Below, in pieces: positions 17,813-26,326 of a stretch of 64,000 nt of DNA. The notes under the pieces are model-generated. The model did no database searches, was not told the origin of the DNA, and was given only the letters and a program-made list of their open reading frames with translations. The position numbers and the translations under genes were made by a program. Position 1 is the stretch's first letter, and each line of letters begins with the position of its first letter. The stretch spans positions 9,238,001-9,302,000 of the forward strand of contig NZ_CP107989.1 of assembly GCF_041435015.1 (NCBI RefSeq). The letters run 5' to 3'. This stretch comes from Streptomyces canus (GTDB taxonomy: Bacteria; Actinomycetota; Actinomycetes; Streptomycetales; Streptomycetaceae).

Positions 17813-17850
17813 GGGTGGGTGTAGGAAGCTCATGAGGACCGGGAGGATCC

Positions 17851-18513
17851 ATGAAGTACATGCTGCTCGTCTGCGGCGACGACACCAACGACGCCTCGGG
17901 CATGGCCCCCGTCGAACCCTGGGTCGAGGAACTCGGGGACCGCGGCGTGCGGCGGCACGGGCACCGGCTCGCGTTGCCCGCCGACGCGGTCACCGTGCGG
18001 GTGCGCGGCGGTGAAGTGCTGCGCACCGACGGGCCGTTCGCGGAGACCAAGGAGTACGTCGCCGGCTTCGACATCCTGGAGTGCGACAGCCTGGAGGAGG
18101 CGATCGAGGCGGCCGCGAAGCACCCCGTGGCCACGGTCGGCGCGATGGAGGTGCGCCCGTTCTGGGAGGACGAGGACGCCGAGGGGGAGATCCGCCGGCT
18201 CGACGCCGACCTGACGGACGCGGCGCGCGCGGGCGACGCCGAGCGGGTGGTCGCCTGCTACGCGCGGGACGCGGAGGTCGTGGAGAACGGCCGACACCGC
18301 AGGGGCGTCGAGGCGCTCCGCAAGGCCTGGGAGGCGGTGGGGCCGGTCACCCGCGAGGTACTGGAGTTCCGGGTCCACGTCGACGAGAGCATCGCGTTCG
18401 GCCACGCCCTCGTCCGCGCCGACGGAGACCTGCTGCGCGTCACCACCGGCTACCGCAACGTCGGTCCGCGCTGGCTGATCGTCCACGAGCACACCACGGA
18501 GGCCACGTCATGA
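17851..18513 (+). CDS. DGPF (YCII) domain fused to SnoaL-like domain
   Basis: A 220-residue two-domain protein. Residues 1-110 form a YCII/DGPF domain (MKYMLLVCGDD, RTDGPFAETKEYVAGF); residues 112-220 look like an NTF2/SnoaL-type alpha+beta fold (EIRRLDADLTDAARAGDAERVVACY, ending RWLIVHEHTT). GGGAGG precedes ATG 17851. It is the first gene after the ECF42-type promoter, and its TGA overlaps the ATG of a stand-alone DGPF protein. DGPF proteins accompany ECF42 sigma factors; their biochemical role is not settled. Fusion to SnoaL suggests a small-ligand binding or isomerase-type activity, which is inference. Confidence 0.83.
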   Translation: MKYMLLVCGDDTNDASGMAPVEPWVEELGDRGVRRHGHRLALPADAVTVRVRGGEVLRTDGPFAETKEYVAGFDILECDSLEEAIEAAAKHPVATVGAMEVRPFWEDEDAEGEIRRLDADLTDAARAGDAERVVACYARDAEVVENGRHRRGVEALRKAWEAVGPVTREVLEFRVHVDESIAFGHALVRADGDLLRVTTGYRNVGPRWLIVHEHTTEATS

Positions 18514-18851
18514 AGTACGCCCTGCTGATCTGCACCCCCGTGGGCGGTGCGGAACTGAGCCCCGCCCAGATCGCCGACGACCCCCGCTTCACCTCCTACA
18601 TCGAGGAGGTCCGCAGCCGCGACCTCGTCAAGGGCGGCGCCCGTCTGCGTCCCGCCTCCGACGCCACCACCGTGCGCGTCCAGGGCGACGAGGTCCTGCT
18701 CACCGACGGGCCGTTCATCGAGTCCAAGGAGTACATCGCCGGCATCGACTTCATCGAGGTCGCCGACCTGGACGAGGCGATCTCCCTCGCGTCCCGGCAT
18801 CCGGCGGCGCTCGCGGGCGGCTCGGTGGAAGTACGGCCAGTGTGGGAGTGA
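18510..18851 (+). CDS. DGPF (YCII-related) domain protein
   Basis: A small 113-residue cytoplasmic protein made of one YCII-related domain with the hallmark LLTDGPFIESKEYIAG near residue 69 and a C-terminal GSVEVRPVWE. It begins at ATG 18510 inside the previous stop (ATGA), and its own stop lies over the start of the sigma factor gene, so all three genes are probably translationally coupled. Proteins of this family sit next to ECF42 sigma factors. A sensing or effector role has been suggested, but none is evident from the sequence. Confidence 0.88.
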   Translation: MKYALLICTPVGGAELSPAQIADDPRFTSYIEEVRSRDLVKGGARLRPASDATTVRVQGDEVLLTDGPFIESKEYIAGIDFIEVADLDEAISLASRHPAALAGGSVEVRPVWE

Positions 18852-20074
18852 CGGCCGAAGAGGCGGTCGCCGCCGCCTTCCAGGAGGAGTGGGGCCAGGT
18901 CGTCGCCACCCTGATCCGGGTGACCGGCGACTGGGACCTCGCCGAGGAGTGCGCACAGGACGCCTTCGCCCAGGCCCTCGACCGGTGGCGGCGCGACGGC
19001 GTCCCGCGCCGCCCCGGCGCCTGGCTCACCACGACCGCCCGGCACCGGGCCATGGACGTACTGCGCCGGGAGGCGGTCGGGGCACGGAAACTACGGGAGG
19101 CGGCGATGCTCACGGCACCCGAGGAGCCGTACGACGACGACGTCCAGGACGACCGGCTGCGGCTGATCTTCACCTGCTGCCACCCCGCGCTGCACATCGA
19201 GGCCCGCGTCGCCCTGACCCTGCGCACCCTCGCGGGCCTGACCACACCGGAGATCGCCCGCGCCTTCCTCGTCCCCGAGGCGACGATGGCACAGCGCCTG
19301 GTGCGCGCCAAGAAGAAGATCCGCAACGCCGGCATCCCCTACCGCGTACCGCCCGCCCACCTCCTGCCCGAGCGCACGACCGGCGTGCTCGGCGTGATCT
19401 ATCTGCTGTTCAACGAGGGGTACGCGGCCACGTCGGGGGCCGATCTCGTACGGCGGAACCTGTGCGCGGAGGCGATCCGGCTGGCCCGCGTGCTCGCCGG
19501 GTTGATGCCCGACGAACCCGAGGCCCTCGGTCTGCTCGCGCTGTTGCTCCTGCACGACGCCCGCCGCGAGACCCGCGTGGACGCGAACGGCGAACTGGTG
19601 ACGCTGGAGGACCAGGACCGCACCGCGTGGGACCACGCCGAGGTCGACGAGGGCACCGCCCTGCTGGAGACCGCACTGCGCCGCGGACGCCCCGGGCCGT
19701 ACCAGATCCAGGCCGCCATCGCCGCCTGTCACACCACCGCCGCCTCGGCCGAGGACACCGACTGGGCCGACATCGCCGCCCTCTACGGCGAGTTGGTCCG
19801 CTTCGTACCCTCGGCCGTCGTCCGCCTCAACCGTGCGGTGGCCGTCGGCATGGCAGAGGGCACGGACGCGGGACTGGCGCTGGTCGCGGAACTGGAGCGG
19901 GAGGGCGAGCTGAGCGGCTACCACCTGCTTCCGGCCACGCGCGCCGACCTGCTGCGCCGCAGCGGCCGTACGACCGAGGCGGCGCAGGCGTACGAGCGGG
20001 CCCTGGAGCTGGCGGAGAACGACGCCGAGCGGCACTTTCTCGAGAAGCGTCTCGGGGAGTGTCGATCCCCGTAG
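18848..20074 (+). CDS. ECF42-group RNA polymerase sigma factor with C-terminal extension
   Basis: Sigma-70 family ECF factor of about 408 residues. Region 2 (VAAAFQEEWGQVVATLIRV, AEECAQDAFAQAL), region 4 (LTPEIARAFLVPEATMAQRLVRAKKKI-like segment near 145) and a ~220-residue C-terminal extension with helical TPR-like content (ARRETRVDANGEL, RFVPSAVVRLNRAVAVGMA, GYHLLPATRADLLRR) are visible. The length and adjacent DGPF genes place it in ECF42, which lacks an anti-sigma factor and is thought to be controlled through the extension. GTG 18848 overlaps the previous TGA (GTGA); GTG 18842 is an in-frame alternative. Confidence 0.9.
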   Translation: MTAEEAVAAAFQEEWGQVVATLIRVTGDWDLAEECAQDAFAQALDRWRRDGVPRRPGAWLTTTARHRAMDVLRREAVGARKLREAAMLTAPEEPYDDDVQDDRLRLIFTCCHPALHIEARVALTLRTLAGLTTPEIARAFLVPEATMAQRLVRAKKKIRNAGIPYRVPPAHLLPERTTGVLGVIYLLFNEGYAATSGADLVRRNLCAEAIRLARVLAGLMPDEPEALGLLALLLLHDARRETRVDANGELVTLEDQDRTAWDHAEVDEGTALLETALRRGRPGPYQIQAAIAACHTTAASAEDTDWADIAALYGELVRFVPSAVVRLNRAVAVGMAEGTDAGLALVAELEREGELSGYHLLPATRADLLRRSGRTTEAAQAYERALELAENDAERHFLEKRLGECRSP

Positions 20075-20146
20075 CGGCCGTTCGGGGGACCGGGCGTCGC
20101 GGCCTGTGCGGTCGCCGCCGAGCCCCTGAGCTCAGGAGCGCTGAGC

Positions 20147-20554
20147 TCAGGAGGCGGACGCGACCCGTGCCTCCGCCTCCTTCGCGATCTGCTCGAACCG
20201 CGCCCCCATGGCCGCCGCCAGGGCCTGCGCGCCCGACAGCGGACGGACCATCACCATCAGCCGGTCGATCAGGCCGCTCTCGTCGAGGTGGATGAAGTCG
20301 CAGCCGTCCAGCGCCCGTTCGCCGACCCTGGTCGCGAACACCAGTGCGTGGTCGCGGCCGTCCTCACTGCTCAGCTCGCTCACATACCGGAAGTCCTCGA
20401 AGACCTTGACGACCGCGCCCAGGATCGCCGCCGTGATGGCCTTGCCCTCGTACGGCTTGAACACCACCGGACTCGTGAAGACCACGTCCTCGGCCAGCAG
20501 GGCCTCCACGGCGTCGAGGTCACCCGCTTCGACCGCTTCTCGGAACGCTCGCAT
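20147..20554 (-). CDS. SnoaL-like nuclear transport factor 2 family protein
   Basis: A 135-residue protein with the NTF2-like pattern: an N-terminal helix MRAFREAVEAGDLDAVEALLAEDVVF, then TSPVVFKPYEGKAI, DGCDFIHLDESGLIDRLMVMVRPL. Members are ketosteroid-isomerase-fold enzymes or binding proteins; no catalytic set is obvious. It is divergent from a decayed PadR regulator that begins 69 bp away, and a small inverted repeat (TCAA-GTTG-TTGA, 20568-20579) lies just before its start, so it was probably the regulator's target. A 15-base unit with TGAGCTCAGGAG is repeated in tandem at its 3' end (20127-20152). Confidence 0.8.
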   Translation of the reverse strand: MRAFREAVEAGDLDAVEALLAEDVVFTSPVVFKPYEGKAITAAILGAVVKVFEDFRYVSELSSEDGRDHALVFATRVGERALDGCDFIHLDESGLIDRLMVMVRPLSGAQALAAAMGARFEQIAKEAEARVASAS

Positions 20555-20622
20555 CGAGCCTCCATAGTCAAGTTGTTGAGTAGGTGTGGAATAGAATAAT
20601 CACCTGCTGCTGGCGTGTCCAC

Positions 20623-20790
20623 ATGTCGCCCAAGTACGCCGTCCTGGCGGCCCTGCTGGAGGGCGAGGCCTCGGGCTACGAACTGTCCAAGGCCTTCGAC
20701 GTCTCGCCGGCGAACTTCTGGCCCGCGACACCTCAGCAGCTCTACCGCGAGCTGGAACGACTGGCGCAGGACGGGCTGATCGGCCCTTAC
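20623..20790 (+). pseudogene. PadR-family regulator, N-terminal remnant
   Basis: MSPKYAVLAALLEGEASGYEL... through QQLYRELERLAQDGLIG is the first ~55 residues of a PadR winged-helix regulator. It can be compared directly with the complete PadR protein at 39305 (QQIYRELGKLEAEGLI). After this point similarity ends and the frame runs by chance into a methyltransferase gene. The wing and C-terminal dimerisation domain are missing, so it should not function as a normal PadR. Confidence 0.7.
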
Positions 20791-20892
20791 CTCACGCTCG
20801 TGGGCGGACTCACCCCTCGAAACGGACATCATCCGCTGGTGCGAGCGCGCTCTTGCCATTGTGAAACGCCGCGCTCCCCTAAGCTGACGCGG

Positions 20893-21642
20893 ATGTTCAG
20901 CCCAGAAGGCCCCAGCCTCCGCGAACTCGCCGTCCAGGCGCTGTCGTCCGTCGAGCGCGGCTACGACCTGCTCGCCCCCAAGTTCGACCACACCCCCTTC
21001 CGTACGCCGGACCCGGTGCTGGACGCGGTCGCGTCCGCGCTCCGCCGCATGGGCCCCTTCGACGCCGGGCTCGACCTGTGCTGCGGTACCGGCGCCGGAG
21101 CCCGCGTGCTGACGCGGGTCTGCCGGGAGAGCGTGACCGGGATCGATTTCAGCGCCGGGATGCTCGACGTGGCCCGAAAGCGGACGCGGTCCGGGGGGCC
21201 GCGCGTGTCCTGGGTACGGGGTGACGCGCGCGCCCTGCCGTTCGCCCCCGCCTCCTTCGACCTCGTCGTGAGCTTCGGGGCCTTCGGCCACTTCCTGCCG
21301 GCCGAACTGCCCGGCCTGTTCGCCCGGACCCGCGAGGTGCTCCGGCCGGGCGGCACGTTCGCCTTCCCGGTCGTCGCCCCACCCCGCCCCTCGTCTCCCG
21401 CCTACTGGACGCTCCTCGGTTTCGACGCCGCGATGCGGGTGCGCAACGCCCTGTGGCGGCCGCCGTTCGTCATGTACTACCGGGCCTTCCGGCTCGGGGA
21501 CGTACGACGGGAACTGGAAGCGGCCGGCCTTCGGGTGGAGCTGTACGCCCTGCCCGAGTTCGGCGTGCGCCGGGACGGCAGCCCACGGGTCCGGATGGTC
21601 GTGGCGAGGCGTCCGGTCCAGGCGGCCGGGATGTCCACCTAG
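20893..21642 (+). CDS. Class I SAM-dependent methyltransferase
   Basis: Methyltransferase of 249 residues from ATG 20893 (MFSPEGPSLREL). DLCCGTGAGARVLTRV is SAM motif I, GIDFSAGMLDVARKR motif II, and LRPGGTFAFPVVAPP motif III. The frame is open to 20584 and includes the PadR remnant, but a methyltransferase-sized protein begins at 20893 and TAAGCT 15 bases before it could be a -10 element. Lack of a good ribosome site suggests a very short leader. Substrate is unknown; the RVEXY-like C-terminus resembles small-molecule methylases. Confidence 0.75.
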   Translation: MFSPEGPSLRELAVQALSSVERGYDLLAPKFDHTPFRTPDPVLDAVASALRRMGPFDAGLDLCCGTGAGARVLTRVCRESVTGIDFSAGMLDVARKRTRSGGPRVSWVRGDARALPFAPASFDLVVSFGAFGHFLPAELPGLFARTREVLRPGGTFAFPVVAPPRPSSPAYWTLLGFDAAMRVRNALWRPPFVMYYRAFRLGDVRRELEAAGLRVELYALPEFGVRRDGSPRVRMVVARRPVQAAGMST

Positions 21643-21678
21643 TCCGGGCCGTCGTGAACCTTCGCGCACGTCCCGCCG

Positions 21679-22845
21679 TCACAGCGCGCTGTACAAGGCG
21701 TCGATCAGCGCCATCTTCCGGGGATCGTCGGCGATGTGAGGACCCATCCTGTTCATGACGTAGCCCAGTGAGACCCCGGCCTCCGGATCGGCCAGGCCGC
21801 ACGATCCGCCGAAGCCGTCATGTCCGAAGGCCCGCGGATTCGGCCCGTACGAGCCGTTCGGCCCGCTGAGCCACAGGCCGAGCCCGAGCTCCGTCTCGCT
21901 GCCGAGCCCCGCGCCCAGCACCAGGTCGCGGCACCTGCCCTGGCTCTCACGGACCCGCTCGGCGGCCTCGGGGGACAGGACTCGGTGGCCGTCGCGGGTA
22001 CCGCGGCCCGCGAAGATCCCGTAGAGCGCGGTGACGGCCCGGGCGGTGCCGTGGCCGTTCGCGGCGGGGATCTCCGCGGCTCGCCACTCGGGAGTGTTCG
22101 CCTCACCGGCCCCCACCACGGGGTTGGCCAGCGCGGCGATCGCCGCGGGCGCCAACTGGGCGAAGATCGCGGCCTGTTCGCTTGCCGACGCGGCCGGCGG
22201 ATGCACCAGCTCGGCGGCCCGCCCGGCCTCCTTCTCCGGCAGCCCGATGGTGAAGTCGATGCCGAGTGGCCCCGTCACCTCCCGCTCAAGGAAGGCGCCG
22301 GGCAGCAGTCCCGAGACCCGCCGGACGACCTCCCCGACCAGGAAGCCGTAGGTGAACGCGTGGTACCCGGACACCGTGCCCGGCTCCCACCAGGGCTCCA
22401 TCGCCGCGAGCCGCTCCGTCGTCAGCTCCCAGTCGAAGAGCTCGGCGAGGGAGTGGGGCTCGCGCAGCCCGGACAGCCCGGCCCGGTGCGACAGCAGGTG
22501 CCGTACCAGGACCTTCTCCTTGCCCGCGGCGGCGAACTCCGGCCAGTAGGCGGCCACCGGGGCGTCGAAGTCGAGCAGGCCCCGGTCGGCGAGGATGTGA
22601 GCGCACAGGGCCGTCGGGCCCTTCGTCGTCGACCACACGTTGACCAGCGTGTCGCGCTCCCAGGGGCGGGTGCGGGCCGCGTCGGCCCAGCCGCCCCACA
22701 GGTCCACGACCGTCTCGCCGCCGACCATGACGCTCACGGCGGCGCCCAGCTCGGCACGGTCCCGGAAGTTCTCCTCGAACGCCGTGCGCACTGCCGTGAA
22801 GCGCGTGTCGCAGTGGCCGTGGACAGGTGGCTGGTGCTCGGACAT
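21679..22845 (-). CDS. Serine beta-lactamase-fold hydrolase (class C/esterase type)
   Basis: A 388-residue protein of the beta-lactamase/EstB-like family. S72-T-T-K75 is the nucleophile motif, GYHAFTYGFLVGEVVRR carries the second conserved tyrosine region, and FGHDGFGGSCGLADPEAG is the late HxG-type motif. No signal peptide is seen, so it is probably a cytoplasmic esterase or peptidase rather than an antibiotic resistance enzyme. ATG 22845 follows GGAGGG; the upstream part of the open frame (to 23019) is unlikely to be translated. It is in tandem with the CE7 esterase gene. Confidence 0.87.
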   Translation of the reverse strand: MSEHQPPVHGHCDTRFTAVRTAFEENFRDRAELGAAVSVMVGGETVVDLWGGWADAARTRPWERDTLVNVWSTTKGPTALCAHILADRGLLDFDAPVAAYWPEFAAAGKEKVLVRHLLSHRAGLSGLREPHSLAELFDWELTTERLAAMEPWWEPGTVSGYHAFTYGFLVGEVVRRVSGLLPGAFLEREVTGPLGIDFTIGLPEKEAGRAAELVHPPAASASEQAAIFAQLAPAAIAALANPVVGAGEANTPEWRAAEIPAANGHGTARAVTALYGIFAGRGTRDGHRVLSPEAAERVRESQGRCRDLVLGAGLGSETELGLGLWLSGPNGSYGPNPRAFGHDGFGGSCGLADPEAGVSLGYVMNRMGPHIADDPRKMALIDALYSAL

Positions 22846-22957
22846 GGACCCTCCGTCGTCGCCGGAAGCCCGGACCGCGACACTGCGATCCAGGTCTTCC
22901 GAACATACCGACTGGTCGGACTGGAGGGAAGGTTTCAGGCGGGACTTCAGACAGGAC

Positions 22958-23926
22958 TCAGGCGTACGAGCGCAGCCAGCCCAGCTTCGCGGCCTGCTGG
23001 TAGGGACCGCCGCCCTCATGGTCGTTGAAGTCGTAGACCTCGATGGCCTTGTCGTCGTGGCCCCAGGCGTTGAAGGCCGCGAAGACGGTGGAGGGCGGGC
23101 AGGTCTGGTCCTCCAGGGCCGCCGAGAAGAGCGCCGGCGCGCGGCCGCGGCTCGCGAAGTGCACGCCGTCGAAGTAGGCGAGGGTGCCGAGGACGTCCTC
23201 GAAGCGGCCGCGATGCGTCTTGAGGTAGAGGCCGATCTCCCGGTACGGGTGACGGTCCGTCATGGTCGCCGCGCGCGGGAAGTCGCACAGGAACGGCACG
23301 TCCGGGGCGACCGCCGCCAGATCCGGGACCAGACCGCCGACCGCGATCGAGATGCCCCCGCCCTGGCTGCCGCCGAGCACGACCGTGCGCGCCGGGTCGG
23401 TCAGCGGGTGCGAACGGGCCGCCTCCACCGCACGCACCGCGTCCGTGAACACCCGGCGGTAGTAGTAGTTCTCGGGCGCGTCGATGCCCCGCGTCATGAA
23501 CCCGGGGTACGCGGGCGCCCCGGCCACCGGGTCCGCGGTGCCGCCACCGCCGCCCCAGGCACTGCCCTGACCTCGGGTGTCCATCACGAAGTGCGCCCGG
23601 CCCGTCGACGCCCACAGCAGATGCTCGTGCGGCAGTCCGCGCCCGCCGCCGTACCCGATGAACTCCACGACCACCGGCACCGGGGCGGAGACCTCGGCGG
23701 GGATCGTGAACCAGCCCTTGACGGGGTGGCCGCCGAACCCGGCGAACGTCACGTCGTACACCTTGACCGTGGTCAGGCCCGTGTCGACGAGTTCGAAGCG
23801 GGCGTTCAGGTCGAACTCGCGGGCCTCCTGGAGGGTCTTGGACCAGAACGCGTCGAAGTCCTCGGGCTCGGTGGACTCGCTGCGGTACTCGCGCAGCTCG
23901 TCGATGGGGAGGTCGAACAGGGCCAT
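22958..23926 (-). CDS. CE7 acetylxylan esterase / cephalosporin C deacetylase
   Basis: Alpha/beta hydrolase of 322 residues, the usual CE7 length. The family markers are RGQ (residues 118-120), the nucleophile S187 in GGSQGGG, the acid D273 in LEDQTCPPS and H303 in NDHEGGG. It removes acetyl groups from xylo-oligosaccharides or cephalosporin C and is normally cytoplasmic. No signal peptide is visible. It lies upstream of, and in the same direction as, the beta-lactamase-fold gene with a 112-bp gap. Acetyl-sugar metabolism is the likely role. Confidence 0.9.
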   Translation of the reverse strand: MALFDLPIDELREYRSESTEPEDFDAFWSKTLQEAREFDLNARFELVDTGLTTVKVYDVTFAGFGGHPVKGWFTIPAEVSAPVPVVVEFIGYGGGRGLPHEHLLWASTGRAHFVMDTRGQGSAWGGGGGTADPVAGAPAYPGFMTRGIDAPENYYYRRVFTDAVRAVEAARSHPLTDPARTVVLGGSQGGGISIAVGGLVPDLAAVAPDVPFLCDFPRAATMTDRHPYREIGLYLKTHRGRFEDVLGTLAYFDGVHFASRGRAPALFSAALEDQTCPPSTVFAAFNAWGHDDKAIEVYDFNDHEGGGPYQQAAKLGWLRSYA

Positions 23927-24043
23927 GTAGGACCGCCTTTGCGAAGGGACAGTGCCGGATGATCACACCGTACGTGCGTCGTCGGACGAATCGCCAGGTC
24001 TTTGCGGTTACCGGCCGGCTGCCATGACGCCCTGTCGACAGCC

Positions 24044-24240
24044 GTGGACCTGCTGGTCAAGGACGCCGGCCTGCTGGTCGTGGACGGGAAGCGGGAGATC
24101 GCCGGCGGCTGGCCGGCCGTCACGAATGGTCGGGTCACCGCCGTCGGCACCGTGGGCACCGAACCCGGGGCCGGGACGACCATCTCGGCGGCCGACCGCC
24201 TGGTCACCCCGGGCCTGGTCACCACGCACCACCCAGGGAG
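24044..24240 (+). pseudogene. Amidohydrolase (8-oxoguanine deaminase-like), N-terminal remnant
   Basis: VDLLVKDAGLLVVDG, REIAGGWPAVTNGRVTAVG and DRLVTPGLVTTHH are the start of a metal-dependent amidohydrolase of the guanine/hydroxyatrazine deaminase type. The HxH metal motif is cut right after THH, where unrelated bases (the 3' end of the opposite gene) follow. Only about 65 of an expected 450 codons remain. Confidence 0.65.
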
Positions 24241-24258
24241 CAGGCCCGGACTGCTCGG

Positions 24259-24843
24259 TCAGGCCCGGCGGCGGGTCCACTGTGGTTCGGTGAGAGCCCA
24301 GTCCCGTTCCCACTCCGCGAGCCGGTGACGGGTCGCCGCACCGCGGACGAGGGAGTGGCCGAGGACGAGCACGGCGATCGTGGCGCCCGCGCCACAGGCA
24401 CCCATCGTCACCGTGTGCTGCCAGACTGCGGTGTCGTCCGGCGGCGGGGCCACGCTCCGGCCCCGGGAGTCGAACCACACGTCGACCTTGTCCCCCTGGT
24501 CGGTGCCCGAGGGGACGCGGGCGGTGGCCGTCTTCGCGGCGCCCCCGGCCTCCGTCCAGCGCACGGTCACCCGGTAGGAGCGCTCCCGGCCGCCCTGGAC
24601 CGAGGGCAACGAGTCCGGGACCCTGCCGACGACCTCCGCGCGGACCCGGTGGCGTTCGGAGCGCTGCGCGGCCGCCACCGCACGGGCGTCGTCGTGCGCC
24701 CACCAGCCCACCACCACGCCCACCAGCGGGGCGCCCAGCAGCATCAGAGCAGCGACGGCCAGTGCCGTCCACGCCTCGACGACGTCCGACCGGCGCCTGA
24801 GCGGATTACGCCGCCAGCGCCAGCCGCGCACCCGGGTTCGCAT
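24259..24843 (-). CDS. Rv1733c-like membrane protein
   Basis: A 194-residue protein matching the actinobacterial Rv1733c family. A basic N-terminus (RGWRWRRNPLRRRSD) precedes a membrane segment (TALAVAALMLLGAPLVGVVVGWW), a ~70-residue external beta-rich part with VRWTEAGG and GDKVDVWFDSRG, a second membrane segment (TVTMGACGAGATIAVLVL) and a cytoplasmic WERDWALTEPQW tail. Function is unknown; the family is common and often found near stress or redox genes. The amidohydrolase remnant overlaps nothing of its core but reaches its stop region. Confidence 0.85.
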   Translation of the reverse strand: MRTRVRGWRWRRNPLRRRSDVVEAWTALAVAALMLLGAPLVGVVVGWWAHDDARAVAAAQRSERHRVRAEVVGRVPDSLPSVQGGRERSYRVTVRWTEAGGAAKTATARVPSGTDQGDKVDVWFDSRGRSVAPPPDDTAVWQHTVTMGACGAGATIAVLVLGHSLVRGAATRHRLAEWERDWALTEPQWTRRRA

Positions 24844-24972
24844 GTCGACCTCCGCACCACGCCCGCCTGCGAGTGGTCACACAGATGTAGTACCCCTCCA
24901 TCCGCGTCGTTCACTTGTGGGGGAGCGCACATATGTACGGGAACATCCACGGGGGGCACATGCGCACCACCG

Positions 24973-25728
24973 TCAGCCGAATCGCTCGATCCGGATACGG
25001 TCCACCGGCTGACCGGCCTCCACCAGCAGCCGCGAGGCATGCTCGGCGAACGCGTTGGATCCACACACATAAGCCTCCCACCCACCCTCGGGTGGCGCAG
25101 CCAGGAGCGGCGCCACATGTGCGGCCGCCATACGTCCTACCGGCACCCCCTGGGGAGCGCTCCGCGTGAACACACGGGTCGTCTCGGCGCCGAGCTCCCG
25201 CGCGTAGATGAGTTCGTCGGGGCTGCGCGCCGACACCAGCAGCCGCAGCGGCACGGACAGCCCGCGCGCCCGGTGGTGCCGCACCATCGACATCAGCGGT
25301 ACGACACCGGAGCCGGCCCCGATCAGGAGCGCGGGCCGGTCGCCGGGCCAGGCGAAGAACCCGCTGAGCGGACCGCGCACCTCGACCGCGTCACCGGCCC
25401 TCGCGACCTTGTGGAACCACCCCGAGACCTCACCGCCCTCGACATGGTCCAAGGTCAGCTCGATGTGTCCGGAGTCCTCGGGCGGGGACGCGATCGAGTA
25501 GTGGCGCTGGGCCGTGTAGCCGTCCTCGGCGGTCAGCCTCAGCATCAGATGCTGGCCGGGCAGATGTCCCTGCCAGGCGGGCACCGCGAAACGGAACGTG
25601 GAGGCGTGCGGGGTTTCGCGGCGGACCTCGGTGAGCGTGGCGGTCTGCCACTCGGCGGCGGCGCGGTTGCTCACCTCGATACGTCCTGGCACCGCGAACC
25701 GCGTGACGGGGGCGAAGGTCTCAGTCAC
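24973..25728 (-). CDS. Ferredoxin-NADP reductase-type FAD oxidoreductase
   Basis: A 251-residue flavoprotein of the FNR superfamily. The FAD-binding RHYSIAS (near 84-90), the NAD-side GAGSGVVPLMSM (near 136) and the C-terminal YVCGSNAFAE are visible. There is no [2Fe-2S] domain after the reductase part, so an external partner is needed. Its ATG at 25728 overlaps the stop of the molybdopterin oxidoreductase gene by eight bases (minus strand), so the two are almost certainly cotranscribed. The protein probably passes electrons to or from that enzyme. Confidence 0.9.
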   Translation of the reverse strand: MTETFAPVTRFAVPGRIEVSNRAAAEWQTATLTEVRRETPHASTFRFAVPAWQGHLPGQHLMLRLTAEDGYTAQRHYSIASPPEDSGHIELTLDHVEGGEVSGWFHKVARAGDAVEVRGPLSGFFAWPGDRPALLIGAGSGVVPLMSMVRHHRARGLSVPLRLLVSARSPDELIYARELGAETTRVFTRSAPQGVPVGRMAAAHVAPLLAAPPEGGWEAYVCGSNAFAEHASRLLVEAGQPVDRIRIERFG

Positions 25729-26326
25729 CGGAGTACCGCTGCTCCTCCCACGGGTTGCCCCGCGCGTGATAGCCGTTCTGCTCCCAGAAACCGGGCTCGT
25801 CGTGATCCAGCAGCGTCAGCCCCGCGACCCACTTGGCGCTCTTCCAGAAGTACAGGTGCGGGACCAGCAGCCGCGCCGGTCCGCCGTGTTCGGCGGGCAG
25901 CGGCTTCCCGTCGTACTCCCACGCGATCCACGCCCGCCCGCCGGTCAGGTCCGCGAGCGGCAGGTTCGTGGTGTACCCGGTGTGCGAGTACGCGACGGCA
26001 TGGGTGGCGGACCCATGGGGCCGGACCACATTCAGGAACGCGTCCAGCGACACCCCCGCGAACCGCACCCCGAACTTCGACCAACTCGTCACACAGTGGA
26101 TGTCACCCTCGTAGGCCGACGCGGGCAGCGCGTGCGCCTCGTCCCAGTCCCAGGTGCGTGGCTGGTCGACCAGTCCGTCCACGCGGAACGTCCAGTCGGC
26201 GGGCGAGAGCTCCGGCGTGACCTCGGCGGAGAGCACGGGCCAGTCGTCGCCCGCGTCGTACTGGCCCGGCGGGAGCCCGGTGTCGAGGACGCGGGGGCGT
26301 CCGGTGAAACCTCGGGTGACGTTCAT
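25721..26326 (-). CDS. Sulfite oxidase-like molybdopterin-dependent oxidoreductase
   Basis: A 201-residue protein of the Mo-pterin-binding sulfite oxidase/YedY-like superfamily. DIHCVTSWSKFGVRFAGV carries the Mo-ligand Cys78, followed by GYTTNLPLADLTGG and GGPARLLVPHLYFWKSAKWV, which are typical. No Tat signal is seen, so it appears cytoplasmic, unlike YedY (MsrP). It precedes and overlaps the FAD reductase gene, forming a two-protein redox pair. The natural substrate is unknown. Confidence 0.9.
   Translation of the reverse strand: MNVTRGFTGRPRVLDTGLPPGQYDAGDDWPVLSAEVTPELSPADWTFRVDGLVDQPRTWDWDEAHALPASAYEGDIHCVTSWSKFGVRFAGVSLDAFLNVVRPHGSATHAVAYSHTGYTTNLPLADLTGGRAWIAWEYDGKPLPAEHGGPARLLVPHLYFWKSAKWVAGLTLLDHDEPGFWEQNGYHARGNPWEEQRYSGD

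Noticed and set aside
20127..20156. Tandem 15-base repeat with TGAGCTCAGGAG as a minisatellite or attachment site
   Set aside because: Only two copies, the second degrading at its end, at the 3' end of a small gene; a local slip duplication is a sufficient explanation.
20584..21642. Genuine PadR-methyltransferase fusion protein
   Set aside because: The PadR part is incomplete, the linker looks non-coding, and the methyltransferase has its own ATG with a possible promoter just before it. A remnant plus a gene is simpler.
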